Shown piece after piece: positions 15,223-22,915 of a stretch of 60,230 bases of DNA. The notes below the pieces were generated by a model that saw only the letters and a program-made list of their open reading frames with translations, did no database searches and had not been told where the DNA came from. Position numbers and translations under genes: made by a program. The stretch covers positions 1 to 60,230 of the IMG/VR virus record IMGVR_UViG_3300046683_000059; one strand, given 5' to 3'. Source of the stretch: a virus. Within the stretch, counting starts at the first letter, position 1; every line of letters begins with the position of its first letter.

Positions 15223-15612
15223 ATGCCCACCCCAAAAGTAGAAGATGTAATTAACAAGTTTATAGAACTTAGGGAAAAGCGTTCTGAAATTAAAAAGAAG
15301 TATGAAGAAAAGGATTTGGTTTTGAAAGACGCTATGGAGAAAATTGAAGTATTCCTCTCTCGATACTTAGTTAAAGAGGGACTTCAAAGTGCTAATATTG
15401 GACTCTATACAGCTTACTTTGCCAAAGAGTATAAAGTGGGTTGTGCAGATTGGCCCAATTTTTGGTTGTGGATGGCTACCAATAACCGTTGTGACATGAC
15501 GGAAAAACGTGTAGCCGTTGGTGTTATTAAAGACTATTTGGAAGAAAAGAAGGAATTGCCGCCGTTTGTCAATTTAACCGTTGAAAAAGTTGTCCGAGTG
15601 AGGAGAGTATAA
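15223..15612 (+). CDS. Hypothetical phage protein (129 aa)
   Basis: Begins 11 bases after the exported protein. Residues 5-50 form a charged coiled coil (FIELREKRSEIKKKYEEKD). A conserved-looking part with WPNFWLWMATNNR follows, reminiscent of a family found near replication genes of several podoviruses, but I cannot name it. The stop overlaps the next ATG. Confidence 0.6.
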   Translation: MPTPKVEDVINKFIELREKRSEIKKKYEEKDLVLKDAMEKIEVFLSRYLVKEGLQSANIGLYTAYFAKEYKVGCADWPNFWLWMATNNRCDMTEKRVAVGVIKDYLEEKKELPPFVNLTVEKVVRVRRV

Positions 15613-15920
15613 TGGCTAGCAAAAAGAAACCGTCAAAGAGAATCCATGCAGAAGGTCCAGAAGTAGGCGCGGTTATAGACCGGGCTATAGAGCGTATGGG
15701 AAAGGAACAAGAAACATCAAAGAATCTTGAACCGGGCTTGCACGTTCGCCGGTATAGAGTGGCACCAGAAGGCAAAGTACATTACTCCGTTGTTAGAGTA
15801 ATCGGAGTGGATCGTGGTCATGGTATGTTTATTAAAGTCTATGTTCTCTGTGAAGAATGTAACGTTAAACTTACCAATTACGAAATTGAAACCAGTGACT
15901 TCCAGAGGATAGGTGAATGA
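15612..15920 (+). CDS. Hypothetical protein with CxxC (102 aa)
   Basis: TAATG start. The basic N-terminus (ASKKKPSKR) precedes a beta-rich domain; CEEC near residue 82 could bind metal with other ligands. Overlaps the next gene as ATGA. Unknown function. Confidence 0.6.
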   Translation: MASKKKPSKRIHAEGPEVGAVIDRAIERMGKEQETSKNLEPGLHVRRYRVAPEGKVHYSVVRVIGVDRGHGMFIKVYVLCEECNVKLTNYEIETSDFQRIGE

Positions 15921-16351
15921 GTACTAAACCTGTTAAACCAGCAGCACCTAAAGAAAACATGACTACTTACCTTCTTAATATGAAAGATGGTACAAGGCAA
16001 AAGATTACTTGTCCTACAGAATGGACTGTTACATTTGGTCCATTAACACCGGGTACTAAGGATTCAAACAACGGACATTTTGGGATCGCACTTAGAATTA
16101 GGGATGGACAACGCCAGAAGGCAGTCTTTACCGGTGTTGAATCATTCCGAGATATGTCAATGGCGATTGAAACGGAAGTAACTAAGACTAAAGAAGAAAC
16201 GTTTTATCGGGATGAAGATGGTGAAAAGAAACAGGTTATTGTCCAAGGTGCTATTAAAGAGTGGACTAATCCTGATGCACCGGGAGTACGAGAAGTACCA
16301 ACAAGTAACATGCCTAAAGTCTTAAATGCACTGGAGGTGCAACGTGGATAA
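15917..16351 (+). CDS. Hypothetical protein (144 aa)
   Basis: ATGA start. A Lys/Pro-rich N-terminus leads into a beta-rich domain (YLLNMKDGTRQKI, HFGIALRIRDG). It is coded between the CxxC protein and a gp49-family protein, in a set of small genes ahead of the probable ssDNA-binding protein. No family recognised. Confidence 0.6.
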   Translation: MSTKPVKPAAPKENMTTYLLNMKDGTRQKITCPTEWTVTFGPLTPGTKDSNNGHFGIALRIRDGQRQKAVFTGVESFRDMSMAIETEVTKTKEETFYRDEDGEKKQVIVQGAIKEWTNPDAPGVREVPTSNMPKVLNALEVQRG

Positions 16352-16652
16352 TGACCAGTTAGAACAAGCTATACAAGACAAGGGTTTAACCGCGCCACGT
16401 ATTACTGTAGATCATATTAAGTCTATAGTACACTCTGTATATTATCATGTTCCACCGGCTACCACCCTTACACTTTGCGTTTTAACACTTAAAAATGGTT
16501 TTACGGTAGTAGGCCAAAGTGCTTGCGCTCATGCAGCTAATTTTGATCGTGAATTAGGTGAACGGCTTGCACGGGATGATGCCGAAAATAAGATTTGGGT
16601 ACTGGAGGGTTACTTACTCCGTGATCGTCTTTTCAATAGCAGGAGTGTTTAA
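16344..16652 (+). CDS. Phage gp49-family (Phage_gp49_66) protein (102 aa)
   Basis: Starts at GTG 16344, with GGAGG seven bases upstream. LTLKNGFTVVGQSACAHAANFD (around residues 50-70), GERLARDDAENKIW and LEGYLL are the hallmark blocks of the Phage_gp49_66 family. These are small conserved phage proteins of unknown function, often near recombination or replication genes. Length agrees with the family. Confidence 0.8.
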   Translation: MDNDQLEQAIQDKGLTAPRITVDHIKSIVHSVYYHVPPATTLTLCVLTLKNGFTVVGQSACAHAANFDRELGERLARDDAENKIWVLEGYLLRDRLFNSRSV

Positions 16653-16653
16653 C

Positions 16654-17712
16654 ATGTCACAAGAAATTAGTTTGTTTGACCAACCCACACAGTTGCCGGC
16701 ATATTTGAGTGCCTTTGATAGTAGTCTTGGTACTGATATGGCTCTAGGTGGTTTCTCTGGAAACCGTATTGGTTTGAAAGGTAGTCGGTTCCGTTTGTTA
16801 GTTAATGGTCAAGAAGAAGCTATTCTTGAAACGTTTCATCTGGACATTATCATTGTTGGTGCATCGCCGGGTGTAGGCCGCATTTTCTTTGGTGGTAACT
16901 ATGATCCTGATGAAAAAGCGCATCCGCTTTGCTATAGTGCCGATGGCATAACACCGGGAGCAGACGTAATTAATCCTCAGTCTGTTAAGTGTGCTATTTG
17001 TCCACAGAATGAGAAGGGTAGTAAAATTACACAAGAGGGTGTTAAAACCAAGGCGTGTAATTACTTTAAACGTCTGGTAGTTGCACTGGCAGACGGTAGC
17101 GATCCTGAACATCGTTTGTTTAGACTGGACGCAAAAGCAATGACCATTTTTGGTGAAGGATTGCCAGCGCAGAATAAGTTTACTCTTAATGAGTATTCTA
17201 AGAAATTTTCTACGCGGGGGCTTGATCCAGCTAAATTTGTTACTCGTTTGTCTTTTGATCCAGAGAGTTCTGTACCTAAATTGTACTTCTCTCCTCTTCG
17301 TGTTATTACTGAAGATGAAGTGCCGTGGGTGATGGACTTAGTACATAGTGAAGATACTAAGATTAATGCTACTATTACCGCTATTACTGATGCTTCAGAC
17401 GCAGAAGCGGAGGCACCAGCGGCGGCGCAGCCAGCCCCGGCAGTCAAATCGAACGCTAGCGCCCCTGCCGCGACCGTAGCGCCCCGCGCAGCCCCCGGCC
17501 TTACGCCTAAGATCGTGACCACCGGCAAGCCTGCTGCGCCTGCTCCTGTAGCCGCGCCGGTAATTGTAAAGACAGCACCACTAGCAGCAGTTAGACCCGC
17601 AACACCGGCACCGGCAGTAGCGGCACCAGTACAAGAGATTGGCGCAGCGGATGATGTAGACTTAAATGATTTTTTGAAGAATCTAGAGCTAGATGAAAGT
17701 AGGAGTGCATAA
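16654..17712 (+). CDS. Probable single-stranded DNA-binding protein (352 aa)
   Basis: ATG 16654 has AGGAG 10 bases upstream. Residues 1-250 form a domain with a likely zinc site (HPLCYS, then KCAICPQ and a later ACNYF), and beta-strand patterns follow. Residues about 250-335 are a long Ala/Pro/Val linker from a GC-rich island. The end is acidic and hydrophobic (DDVDLNDFLKNLELDE), like the partner-binding tails of SSB, T7 gp2.5 and T4 gp32. With its position between gp49 and the primase this suggests an ssDNA-binding protein; direct family recognition is weak. Confidence 0.55.
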   Translation: MSQEISLFDQPTQLPAYLSAFDSSLGTDMALGGFSGNRIGLKGSRFRLLVNGQEEAILETFHLDIIIVGASPGVGRIFFGGNYDPDEKAHPLCYSADGITPGADVINPQSVKCAICPQNEKGSKITQEGVKTKACNYFKRLVVALADGSDPEHRLFRLDAKAMTIFGEGLPAQNKFTLNEYSKKFSTRGLDPAKFVTRLSFDPESSVPKLYFSPLRVITEDEVPWVMDLVHSEDTKINATITAITDASDAEAEAPAAAQPAPAVKSNASAPAATVAPRAAPGLTPKIVTTGKPAAPAPVAAPVIVKTAPLAAVRPATPAPAVAAPVQEIGAADDVDLNDFLKNLELDESRSA

Positions 17713-18062
17713 TGAGTGAAGTATATGACTTGCAACAGAAGTTGCAGGAGCTGGCTGCAATGTCTAATGTTTCGCTCAAGAACTTTAAATCATTGCACCA
17801 TGTTTCTTATGTTACTCTGTATCAATTTATAAAAGAACCAAGTCTTGCAAGGCCGCGCACTCTAACGAGTGTGCGGTTAATTTGTGAATTTTTATCTTCC
17901 GCACTTAAAGCCCGGTTACTACCACTACCAAGAGATAACAATGTTGATGTTAGTCATGCCATAAATGTATTGTATGAACGTTGGTGGGCTAATGGAAAGA
18001 AGTTTCCTGAGCGGCTAGAAACAAACGGAGTAGAACCTACAGTAAGTAATCAGGGAACTTAA
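17712..18062 (+). CDS. Hypothetical HTH-like protein (116 aa)
   Basis: TAATG start overlapping the previous gene. VSLKNFKSLHHVSYVTLYQF (about residues 20-39) resembles a helix-turn-helix of the XRE kind; a second helical part follows. It ends 13 bases before the primase. It might be a replication regulator, but this is weak. Confidence 0.55.
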   Translation: MSEVYDLQQKLQELAAMSNVSLKNFKSLHHVSYVTLYQFIKEPSLARPRTLTSVRLICEFLSSALKARLLPLPRDNNVDVSHAINVLYERWWANGKKFPERLETNGVEPTVSNQGT

Positions 18063-18075
18063 TAGGAGAAAGATA

Positions 18076-20976
18076 ATGCTGGACTTTCTCAGGACCGTCT
18101 TACCTAAAGACGGGCCTTTCTGTATTGCTTACCGAAACAAGGAAAGAAAGGGATTTTTTCACCGGGTAGGTAAAGATCATTTAGCGGCTGCTAAACTATC
18201 AGCATGGGGCGCAATAAGAGGATGGGACGTTTATTTCTGTATCTCTAGTCTTAAAGCGCCTGAATGGGTAGATGCTGCCGGAAAACCACATAAACGTAAA
18301 AAAGAGAATTGTGCTAAAACGGGGGTTCTAGTTCTTGATGTGGATATCGGAGCTAGTGCAAGCAAATATCATACGAAAGATGAAGCACTAGAAGCATTAA
18401 CTAAATTTACAACAGCACTTGACTTTAAACCACCGCTTATTGTAGATAGCGGATATGGTTTGCATGTCTATTGGTTAATTAAGAACCCAATGGACTCAAA
18501 AAAATGGGAAATATTAGCAGACTACTTTAAAAAGATAGCGATTGTACTTGATCCGAAATTAACAGCAGACACTACTCGCATTGCAGATTCAGCGGGAGTT
18601 CTACGTGTACCGGGAACTAGAAACTATAGAAAGACAGATGACCCACAAGGAGTAAAACTATTACAATTTACAGAGGATGGTGATACTGCATTAGACATAT
18701 CTAAAAAACTATTCGCAAAAGGACGTGAACTTAATATTCCTGTTACTAGACCAAGAGCAAAACAATTAATACCTGCTGCTAGTTCTAAGCTCGCTAGTGA
18801 TTTAGGCTTAGATGTTCCGCATAATATAGATGCAATAATGCAAAAATGCAACTGGATGCGGAGATATGCAGTAGACATTAAAATAGCGTCTGAAAGTGAA
18901 TGGTATGCAGTTCTTGGACTTCTAAAACACTGTTATCATCCAAAAAAGACAGCGCGAGAATTAGCACACTATTTTTCGCGGGGGCATCCCGGTTATAGTG
19001 AAGAGGAAACAGATCGCAAATTTGAACAAGTAAGACTAGCACAATCTGGTCCATCCATGTGTGCTAGATTTGGTAAAATTGTACCAGAACGTTGTGTGGG
19101 TTGTAAGTTTGCTTCTATGGTAACTTCACCAGCGCAACTAGACCAAGTAGATTTACCAGATGATAGACCCATACTGATAGAAAAACCTTATAAGGATATT
19201 AATGGTCATATATCTAAGTTTGTAGCAGAAGCACTACCTATGCCACAACCTTATTTTAGAGGTAAATCAGGTGGCATCTATATGAACTTAGATGGTCATA
19301 GTGTAAATCCTAATCAAGATGATACTAATACTGTTAGGAAAATTTACGAGTATGATATTCTGCCGCTTGCGAGGTTACAAAACGAAGATACTGGAGAAGA
19401 AGAAATAGAGATAATACTATACTTACCAAAAGATGGACAGAAAATAATCAGGGTTCCTATTGAGTATACTACAGAACCTAAGCGATTTGCAACGTACCTT
19501 GCTGCTAGGGGTGTATTACTAAAACAACATGAGATTTTGCCTCTTATAAACTACATGATTGATTATATTAGACTGATACAAAAGACAAGCGAAGCAAGGG
19601 GAATCTATACTCGTTTTGGCTGGCGGCATCCACAAACACCTGATCCTATATTTGTTCTAGGTGATGGAGTAATTAAAGCAGATGGTACGTTTATTCCCGG
19701 TGGTACGGCTAATTGGTTACAAGAACTAAAACAGTTTGCTTCTGCTACAGGAAACATTACTGAATGGAGAAAAGCATTTGAAATTAATTTACAATATTCA
19801 ATACCAGCCTACCAGTTTACTATGATGCTAGGGTTTGCCTCTCCATTATTTGCTTTAACACCATATAGTGGAATGATGTTTAATATCCTTGGTGCTGGTG
19901 GTATCGGTAAATCTACTGCATTGAAATTTATGACCAGTATTTGGGGTAAGCCTACATATACTCATATTCTTCAAAAGGATAACAGTATACCTGTTTTTAA
20001 TAAGATCGGATATCTTAACTCGCTACCGGTAGCTTATGATGAAATTACTAATTTGCCTGCGGACCAAACTGCCGACTTGGCTTATAGCATCACTGAGGGA
20101 AGAGGTAAAGAAAGAGCTGACCGCTCAGGTAACACTAAAATTAATTTCATCAAATGGTCCACCATACTTGTATCGTGCTCAAATTTATCCCTCTACGAAA
20201 AAATCGGACTTGCAAAAAAAGGCAATACTGCTCCTGCTTATAGAATTTTTGAAGCAAAAATTGAAGAAACCGTTAAAGAGGAAAACAGGCCAAAAATAGA
20301 AGAAGCTATACGTATATTAGATAGTAATTACGGAGTTGCAGGCAGAATGTTTATGCAGTATACAGTATCACATAATACAGAGATTATAGAAAAACTAGTA
20401 AAAGAAGAAGAGAGAATAAGTGTAGAGTTCGGATTAAAAAATGTAGAACGTTTTTGGGGAGGTATGTTTGCTGCTGTAAGTGTCAGCATGGATATCTGCC
20501 ATGAGCTAGGTATACATAGTTTTGAAAAAGAAAAATTATTACAATGGGCGCATAAAGAAATAACTAGCACTAGGGGTAATCTTGTAGAATCCCAAGGTGA
20601 TGCACTCAGTATTTTTACTGACTATCTTAATAGTAATCTACATGCAACTATATACGTAATAGATGGACGTGTTACCGCACATGGTATAACTAATACACCC
20701 AATAAAGAACTACATATACGATTTGAGAAAAAGAATGGTAAATTTACATCTGGTTATATATCTTCGCAAGCTTTCAAAAGATACTGTATAAATAACAAAA
20801 TAGAATATGGATGGTTTAAAGAAGAACTAAAACAACTAGACATGATAATAGCGGGTATAACATCTAAACGTTTAGGCGCAGGAACAGACTTTTTTACTTC
20901 GCCAATTAACTGCTTAAAGTTAAATTTAGAGTCACCACACTTTGATCAGAGTATTATACAGGAACCAACACAATGA
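18076..20976 (+). CDS. AEP primase fused to DUF927-type helicase (966 aa)
   Basis: AGGAG precedes the ATG. The N-terminal 230 residues are an archaeo-eukaryotic primase: VLDVDIG (about 90-96) gives the D-x-D, VDSGYGLHVYWL (about 122-133) the G-x-H-x-Y and RIADSAGVLRVPGTRN the third block. Residues about 255-355 form a linker domain with histidines and cysteines, including CVGC. The C-terminal half is a DUF927-like ATPase: GAGGIGKST Walker A (about 610-618) and PVAYDEIT Walker B (about 651-658). Such fusions start DNA synthesis and unwind DNA in phages and plasmids. It is the largest replication gene and supplies priming here. Confidence 0.85.
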   Translation: MLDFLRTVLPKDGPFCIAYRNKERKGFFHRVGKDHLAAAKLSAWGAIRGWDVYFCISSLKAPEWVDAAGKPHKRKKENCAKTGVLVLDVDIGASASKYHTKDEALEALTKFTTALDFKPPLIVDSGYGLHVYWLIKNPMDSKKWEILADYFKKIAIVLDPKLTADTTRIADSAGVLRVPGTRNYRKTDDPQGVKLLQFTEDGDTALDISKKLFAKGRELNIPVTRPRAKQLIPAASSKLASDLGLDVPHNIDAIMQKCNWMRRYAVDIKIASESEWYAVLGLLKHCYHPKKTARELAHYFSRGHPGYSEEETDRKFEQVRLAQSGPSMCARFGKIVPERCVGCKFASMVTSPAQLDQVDLPDDRPILIEKPYKDINGHISKFVAEALPMPQPYFRGKSGGIYMNLDGHSVNPNQDDTNTVRKIYEYDILPLARLQNEDTGEEEIEIILYLPKDGQKIIRVPIEYTTEPKRFATYLAARGVLLKQHEILPLINYMIDYIRLIQKTSEARGIYTRFGWRHPQTPDPIFVLGDGVIKADGTFIPGGTANWLQELKQFASATGNITEWRKAFEINLQYSIPAYQFTMMLGFASPLFALTPYSGMMFNILGAGGIGKSTALKFMTSIWGKPTYTHILQKDNSIPVFNKIGYLNSLPVAYDEITNLPADQTADLAYSITEGRGKERADRSGNTKINFIKWSTILVSCSNLSLYEKIGLAKKGNTAPAYRIFEAKIEETVKEENRPKIEEAIRILDSNYGVAGRMFMQYTVSHNTEIIEKLVKEEERISVEFGLKNVERFWGGMFAAVSVSMDICHELGIHSFEKEKLLQWAHKEITSTRGNLVESQGDALSIFTDYLNSNLHATIYVIDGRVTAHGITNTPNKELHIRFEKKNGKFTSGYISSQAFKRYCINNKIEYGWFKEELKQLDMIIAGITSKRLGAGTDFFTSPINCLKLNLESPHFDQSIIQEPTQ

Positions 20977-21191
20977 GATACGATATAACACCAACGGAAA
21001 GACTAGGACCGGGTAGTCCTTTATCAGATACAGGATTCTTAAATGATATGCCGCGAATGTTGGTACAGATTAAACGACCAGCGGAAGAGGTTAAAGACTT
21101 ATTAATAGCAATGAAACTTATTGCAGAATATCTAGATGGGATTAAAGATAGAAAAGCGTTGCTTGAAGCAAGAACACACATAAACTACTAA
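20973..21191 (+). CDS. Small hypothetical protein (72 aa)
   Basis: ATGA overlap with the primase. A proline/glycine-rich start and a helical C-terminus (EEVKDLLIAMKLIAEYLDGI). It ends eight bases before the tRNA gene. Function unknown. Confidence 0.6.
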   Translation: MRYDITPTERLGPGSPLSDTGFLNDMPRMLVQIKRPAEEVKDLLIAMKLIAEYLDGIKDRKALLEARTHINY

Positions 21192-21198
21192 AAAACTA

Positions 21199-21283
21199 GC
21201 CTCTATGGTGGAATTGGTAGACACAAGGGACTTAAAATCCCTCGGATAAAACCGTGCCGGTTCGACTCCGGCTGGAGGCACCA
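21199..21283 (+). tRNA. tRNA-Leu (UAA anticodon)
   Basis: An 85-base cloverleaf with the CCA encoded (21281-21283). Acceptor arms GCCTCTA and TGGAGGC pair (one G.U). The anticodon stem AGGGA/TCCCT holds loop CTTAAAA (anticodon TAA at 21233-21235). A class II variable arm CGG/CCG and a T arm GCCGG/CCGGC follow. It closely resembles bacterial tRNA-Leu(UAA). The AT-rich phage genes use TTA often, so this tRNA probably offsets a host poor in it. It sits inside the early operon between two genes. Confidence 0.97.
21274..21278 (+). promoter_or_regulatory. Shine-Dalgarno inside the tRNA acceptor stem
   Basis: GGAGG in the 3' acceptor strand lies seven bases before ATG 21286, ideal spacing, and no other site is available. 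Folding and 3' maturation of the tRNA would hide or remove it, so tRNA production and translation of the next gene should compete. Confidence 0.65.
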
Positions 21284-21285
21284 CT

Positions 21286-21792
21286 ATGAAACCAACAATA
21301 ACTCCTATACAAACAAACTATAAAGGACATTACTTTAGATCAAGACTAGAAGCTAGATGGGCTGTGTTTTTTAGAGAACTAAATATTCCATTTTTATACG
21401 AAAAAGATGCATTTAAATTAGGTACATTAAGATGCTATTTACCAGATTTTTGGTTAGAACTACCAGAAGGAATATGTGACGAATGTAATACTTCCGGTTA
21501 TTGGTTTGAAGTTAAAGGGGGTAGAACGTGTACTAGTGACATGGAGAAATGTCAACAATTAGCTATAAAAACAAGACATTCTTCTATTATAGTAGTTGGT
21601 GATCCTGTAGAATTTAACTACCGTAAATTTTCTTGGTATGATGGTGCTTGTTCTAGTTTCAATTTTAATAGCGAATGGGTAGACGGCAAGTGTATAGGAC
21701 CAGTACATAGATCATTGCTATTTAGACACTGGAATGTTTCGCCTGTTGAATACGACTATGCAGCAAAAACAGCCCGTAGTTACCGTTTTTAA
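21286..21792 (+). CDS. PD-(D/E)XK-type endonuclease-like protein (168 aa)
   Basis: Starts two bases after the tRNA CCA. YKGHYFRSRLEARWAVFF (about residues 12-29) with the E of RLEARW, then YLPDFWLEL (about 51-59) and WFEVKGG (about 72-78), reproduces the E...PD...E-x-K nuclease core seen in many phage endonuclease-like proteins. CDEC (about 64-67) could bind metal. A DNA-processing role is expected; the substrate is not known. Confidence 0.75.
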   Translation: MKPTITPIQTNYKGHYFRSRLEARWAVFFRELNIPFLYEKDAFKLGTLRCYLPDFWLELPEGICDECNTSGYWFEVKGGRTCTSDMEKCQQLAIKTRHSSIIVVGDPVEFNYRKFSWYDGACSSFNFNSEWVDGKCIGPVHRSLLFRHWNVSPVEYDYAAKTARSYRF

Positions 21793-21803
21793 AGGAGAAT
21801 GAA

Positions 21804-22028
21804 ATGGAACCGTGGCAAGAGAGAGTAATACAAGAGAAGAAAGAATTGGATGAGAAGATAGAAAAACTTAGGGGATTTTTATCAGACTTCGCTAATCATA
21901 AAAATAACACGGAACTTAAAGTTAAAGATATAGCTTTTCTAACTACACAACTCCACCATATGATTAGCTACTCCGCTATATTAGGCGAGCGTATTAGGAC
22001 TTGGGAGAAACCAAATGATAACGGATAG
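21804..22028 (+). CDS. crAss001_48-related small coiled-coil protein (74 aa)
   Basis: The start follows AAAGGAG. EKKELDEKIEKLRGFLSD, then LTTQLHHMISYSAILGERI, matches the small phage family annotated as crAss001_48-related: an N-terminal coiled coil and a C-terminal helix with a Q-x2-x-M-x-Y pattern. Family function unknown. Overlaps the next gene by 14 bases. Confidence 0.7.
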   Translation: MEPWQERVIQEKKELDEKIEKLRGFLSDFANHKNNTELKVKDIAFLTTQLHHMISYSAILGERIRTWEKPNDNG

Positions 22029-22182
22029 AATAGACAAAATTAAAAAAGCTATAGAAGAACAGTTACCTAATTGCGAAATTGATTTACGAACTATGGATAA
22101 TGAAACGGAAAGAAGTTTTACTTTACAGATTAGAGTTACAATCCCATTAACATTTGTAATGGAGATAGAACATGAGAGTTAA
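22015..22182 (+). CDS. Small hypothetical protein (55 aa)
   Basis: ATG 22015 with GGGAGA about 10 bases upstream. It reads 55 codons and overlaps both neighbours. A helical first half (ITDRIDKIKKAIEEQL) and a beta-rich second half (FTLQIRVTIPLTFVMEIE). No family recognised. Confidence 0.55.
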   Translation: MITDRIDKIKKAIEEQLPNCEIDLRTMDNETERSFTLQIRVTIPLTFVMEIEHES

Positions 22183-22441
22183 TGTATACGCAGAAGAGAT
22201 GACTAACCGGGTAGAGTTAGTCCATAAAGAGGTAGGCGGGGAGGTTTTTACTGGAGTGAGATTTTACTTAGCACTGCCAGTAACTACACCAGATGGTATG
22301 CAAATAAGCGGGCCTTTTATGCATCACCGTGAAGACGATGATAGCGCCGCTGTTACATTTTGGGGTAAACAGGAGTTAAGAAAGGCTTTAGAAAAAGCAC
22401 TGGACTTACTTAACTCTTCCACTTCCGCCATAAAGGTTTAG
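22172..22441 (+). CDS. Hypothetical protein (89 aa)
   Basis: ATG 22172 follows GGAGA; it overlaps the preceding gene by 11 bases. A beta-rich protein (NVYAEEMTNRVELV) with a closing helix. Followed by a gene-free 135-base gap holding inverted repeats. Confidence 0.6.
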   Translation: MRVNVYAEEMTNRVELVHKEVGGEVFTGVRFYLALPVTTPDGMQISGPFMHHREDDDSAAVTFWGKQELRKALEKALDLLNSSTSAIKV

Positions 22442-22469
22442 AACCGGAAGATTGGGCCTTAGATTTATC

Positions 22470-22535
22470 AGCCCGGTGGAAGTCACACCCTACTCTTTGG
22501 GGTATACCAATTTTCAAGGCGAAAGCCGGGCTTTT
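22470..22535 (+). other. Possible structured leader or weak terminator
   Basis: AGCCCGG (22470-22476) can pair with CCGGGCT (22526-22532), followed by TTT, enclosing about 49 bases with a small ACCC/GGGT hairpin. The long loop makes it a poor terminator; it may be a leader structure for the gene at 22577. Confidence 0.35.
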
Positions 22536-22576
22536 ACACACCGCTAACATAGTATGACTTTGCTTAGGAGTTGAAG

Positions 22577-22915
22577 ATGGCATATGATCCTCGTCCAGAA
22601 GTAGATGAATCTTCTAAGTTTGACATTACCAACGAAATTGATGCTGAACTTATGAAAGATTTAGACGTAATAAAAGAAAAACATGGTTTTAGTAGTATGA
22701 TACTTATAGCCACTACATGTACAGAAGACAAATCTAGTTCTAAACTTGCATTTATAGAAAATCGTAGAGAACCATTCTTTTTACTGGAATGTGCAGTCTC
22801 TATGCAAGAGTACTATTTAGAAAGAGAAATTAAAGTTTACAAGCAACGTATAGAAAAAGTACATGGTATAATGGCTCAAATTGAAAAAGTGTTTACCCAC
22901 CCTAAAGATAATTAA
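22577..22915 (+). CDS. Hypothetical protein, last gene of the early operon (112 aa)
   Basis: AGGAG at 22566-22570 precedes ATG 22577. It is mainly alpha/beta, with a C-terminal amphipathic helix (EYYLEREIKVYKQRIEKV). No family recognised. Its stop overlaps the stop of the giant leftward gene by 4 bases, so both transcripts run into each other with no terminator between. Confidence 0.6.
   Translation: MAYDPRPEVDESSKFDITNEIDAELMKDLDVIKEKHGFSSMILIATTCTEDKSSSKLAFIENRREPFFLLECAVSMQEYYLEREIKVYKQRIEKVHGIMAQIEKVFTHPKDN

Noticed and set aside
17061-17735. Minus-strand 224-residue frame
   Set aside because: Shadow of the Ala/Pro-rich GC island in the probable ssDNA-binding protein gene; no ribosome site and wrong strand for the operon.
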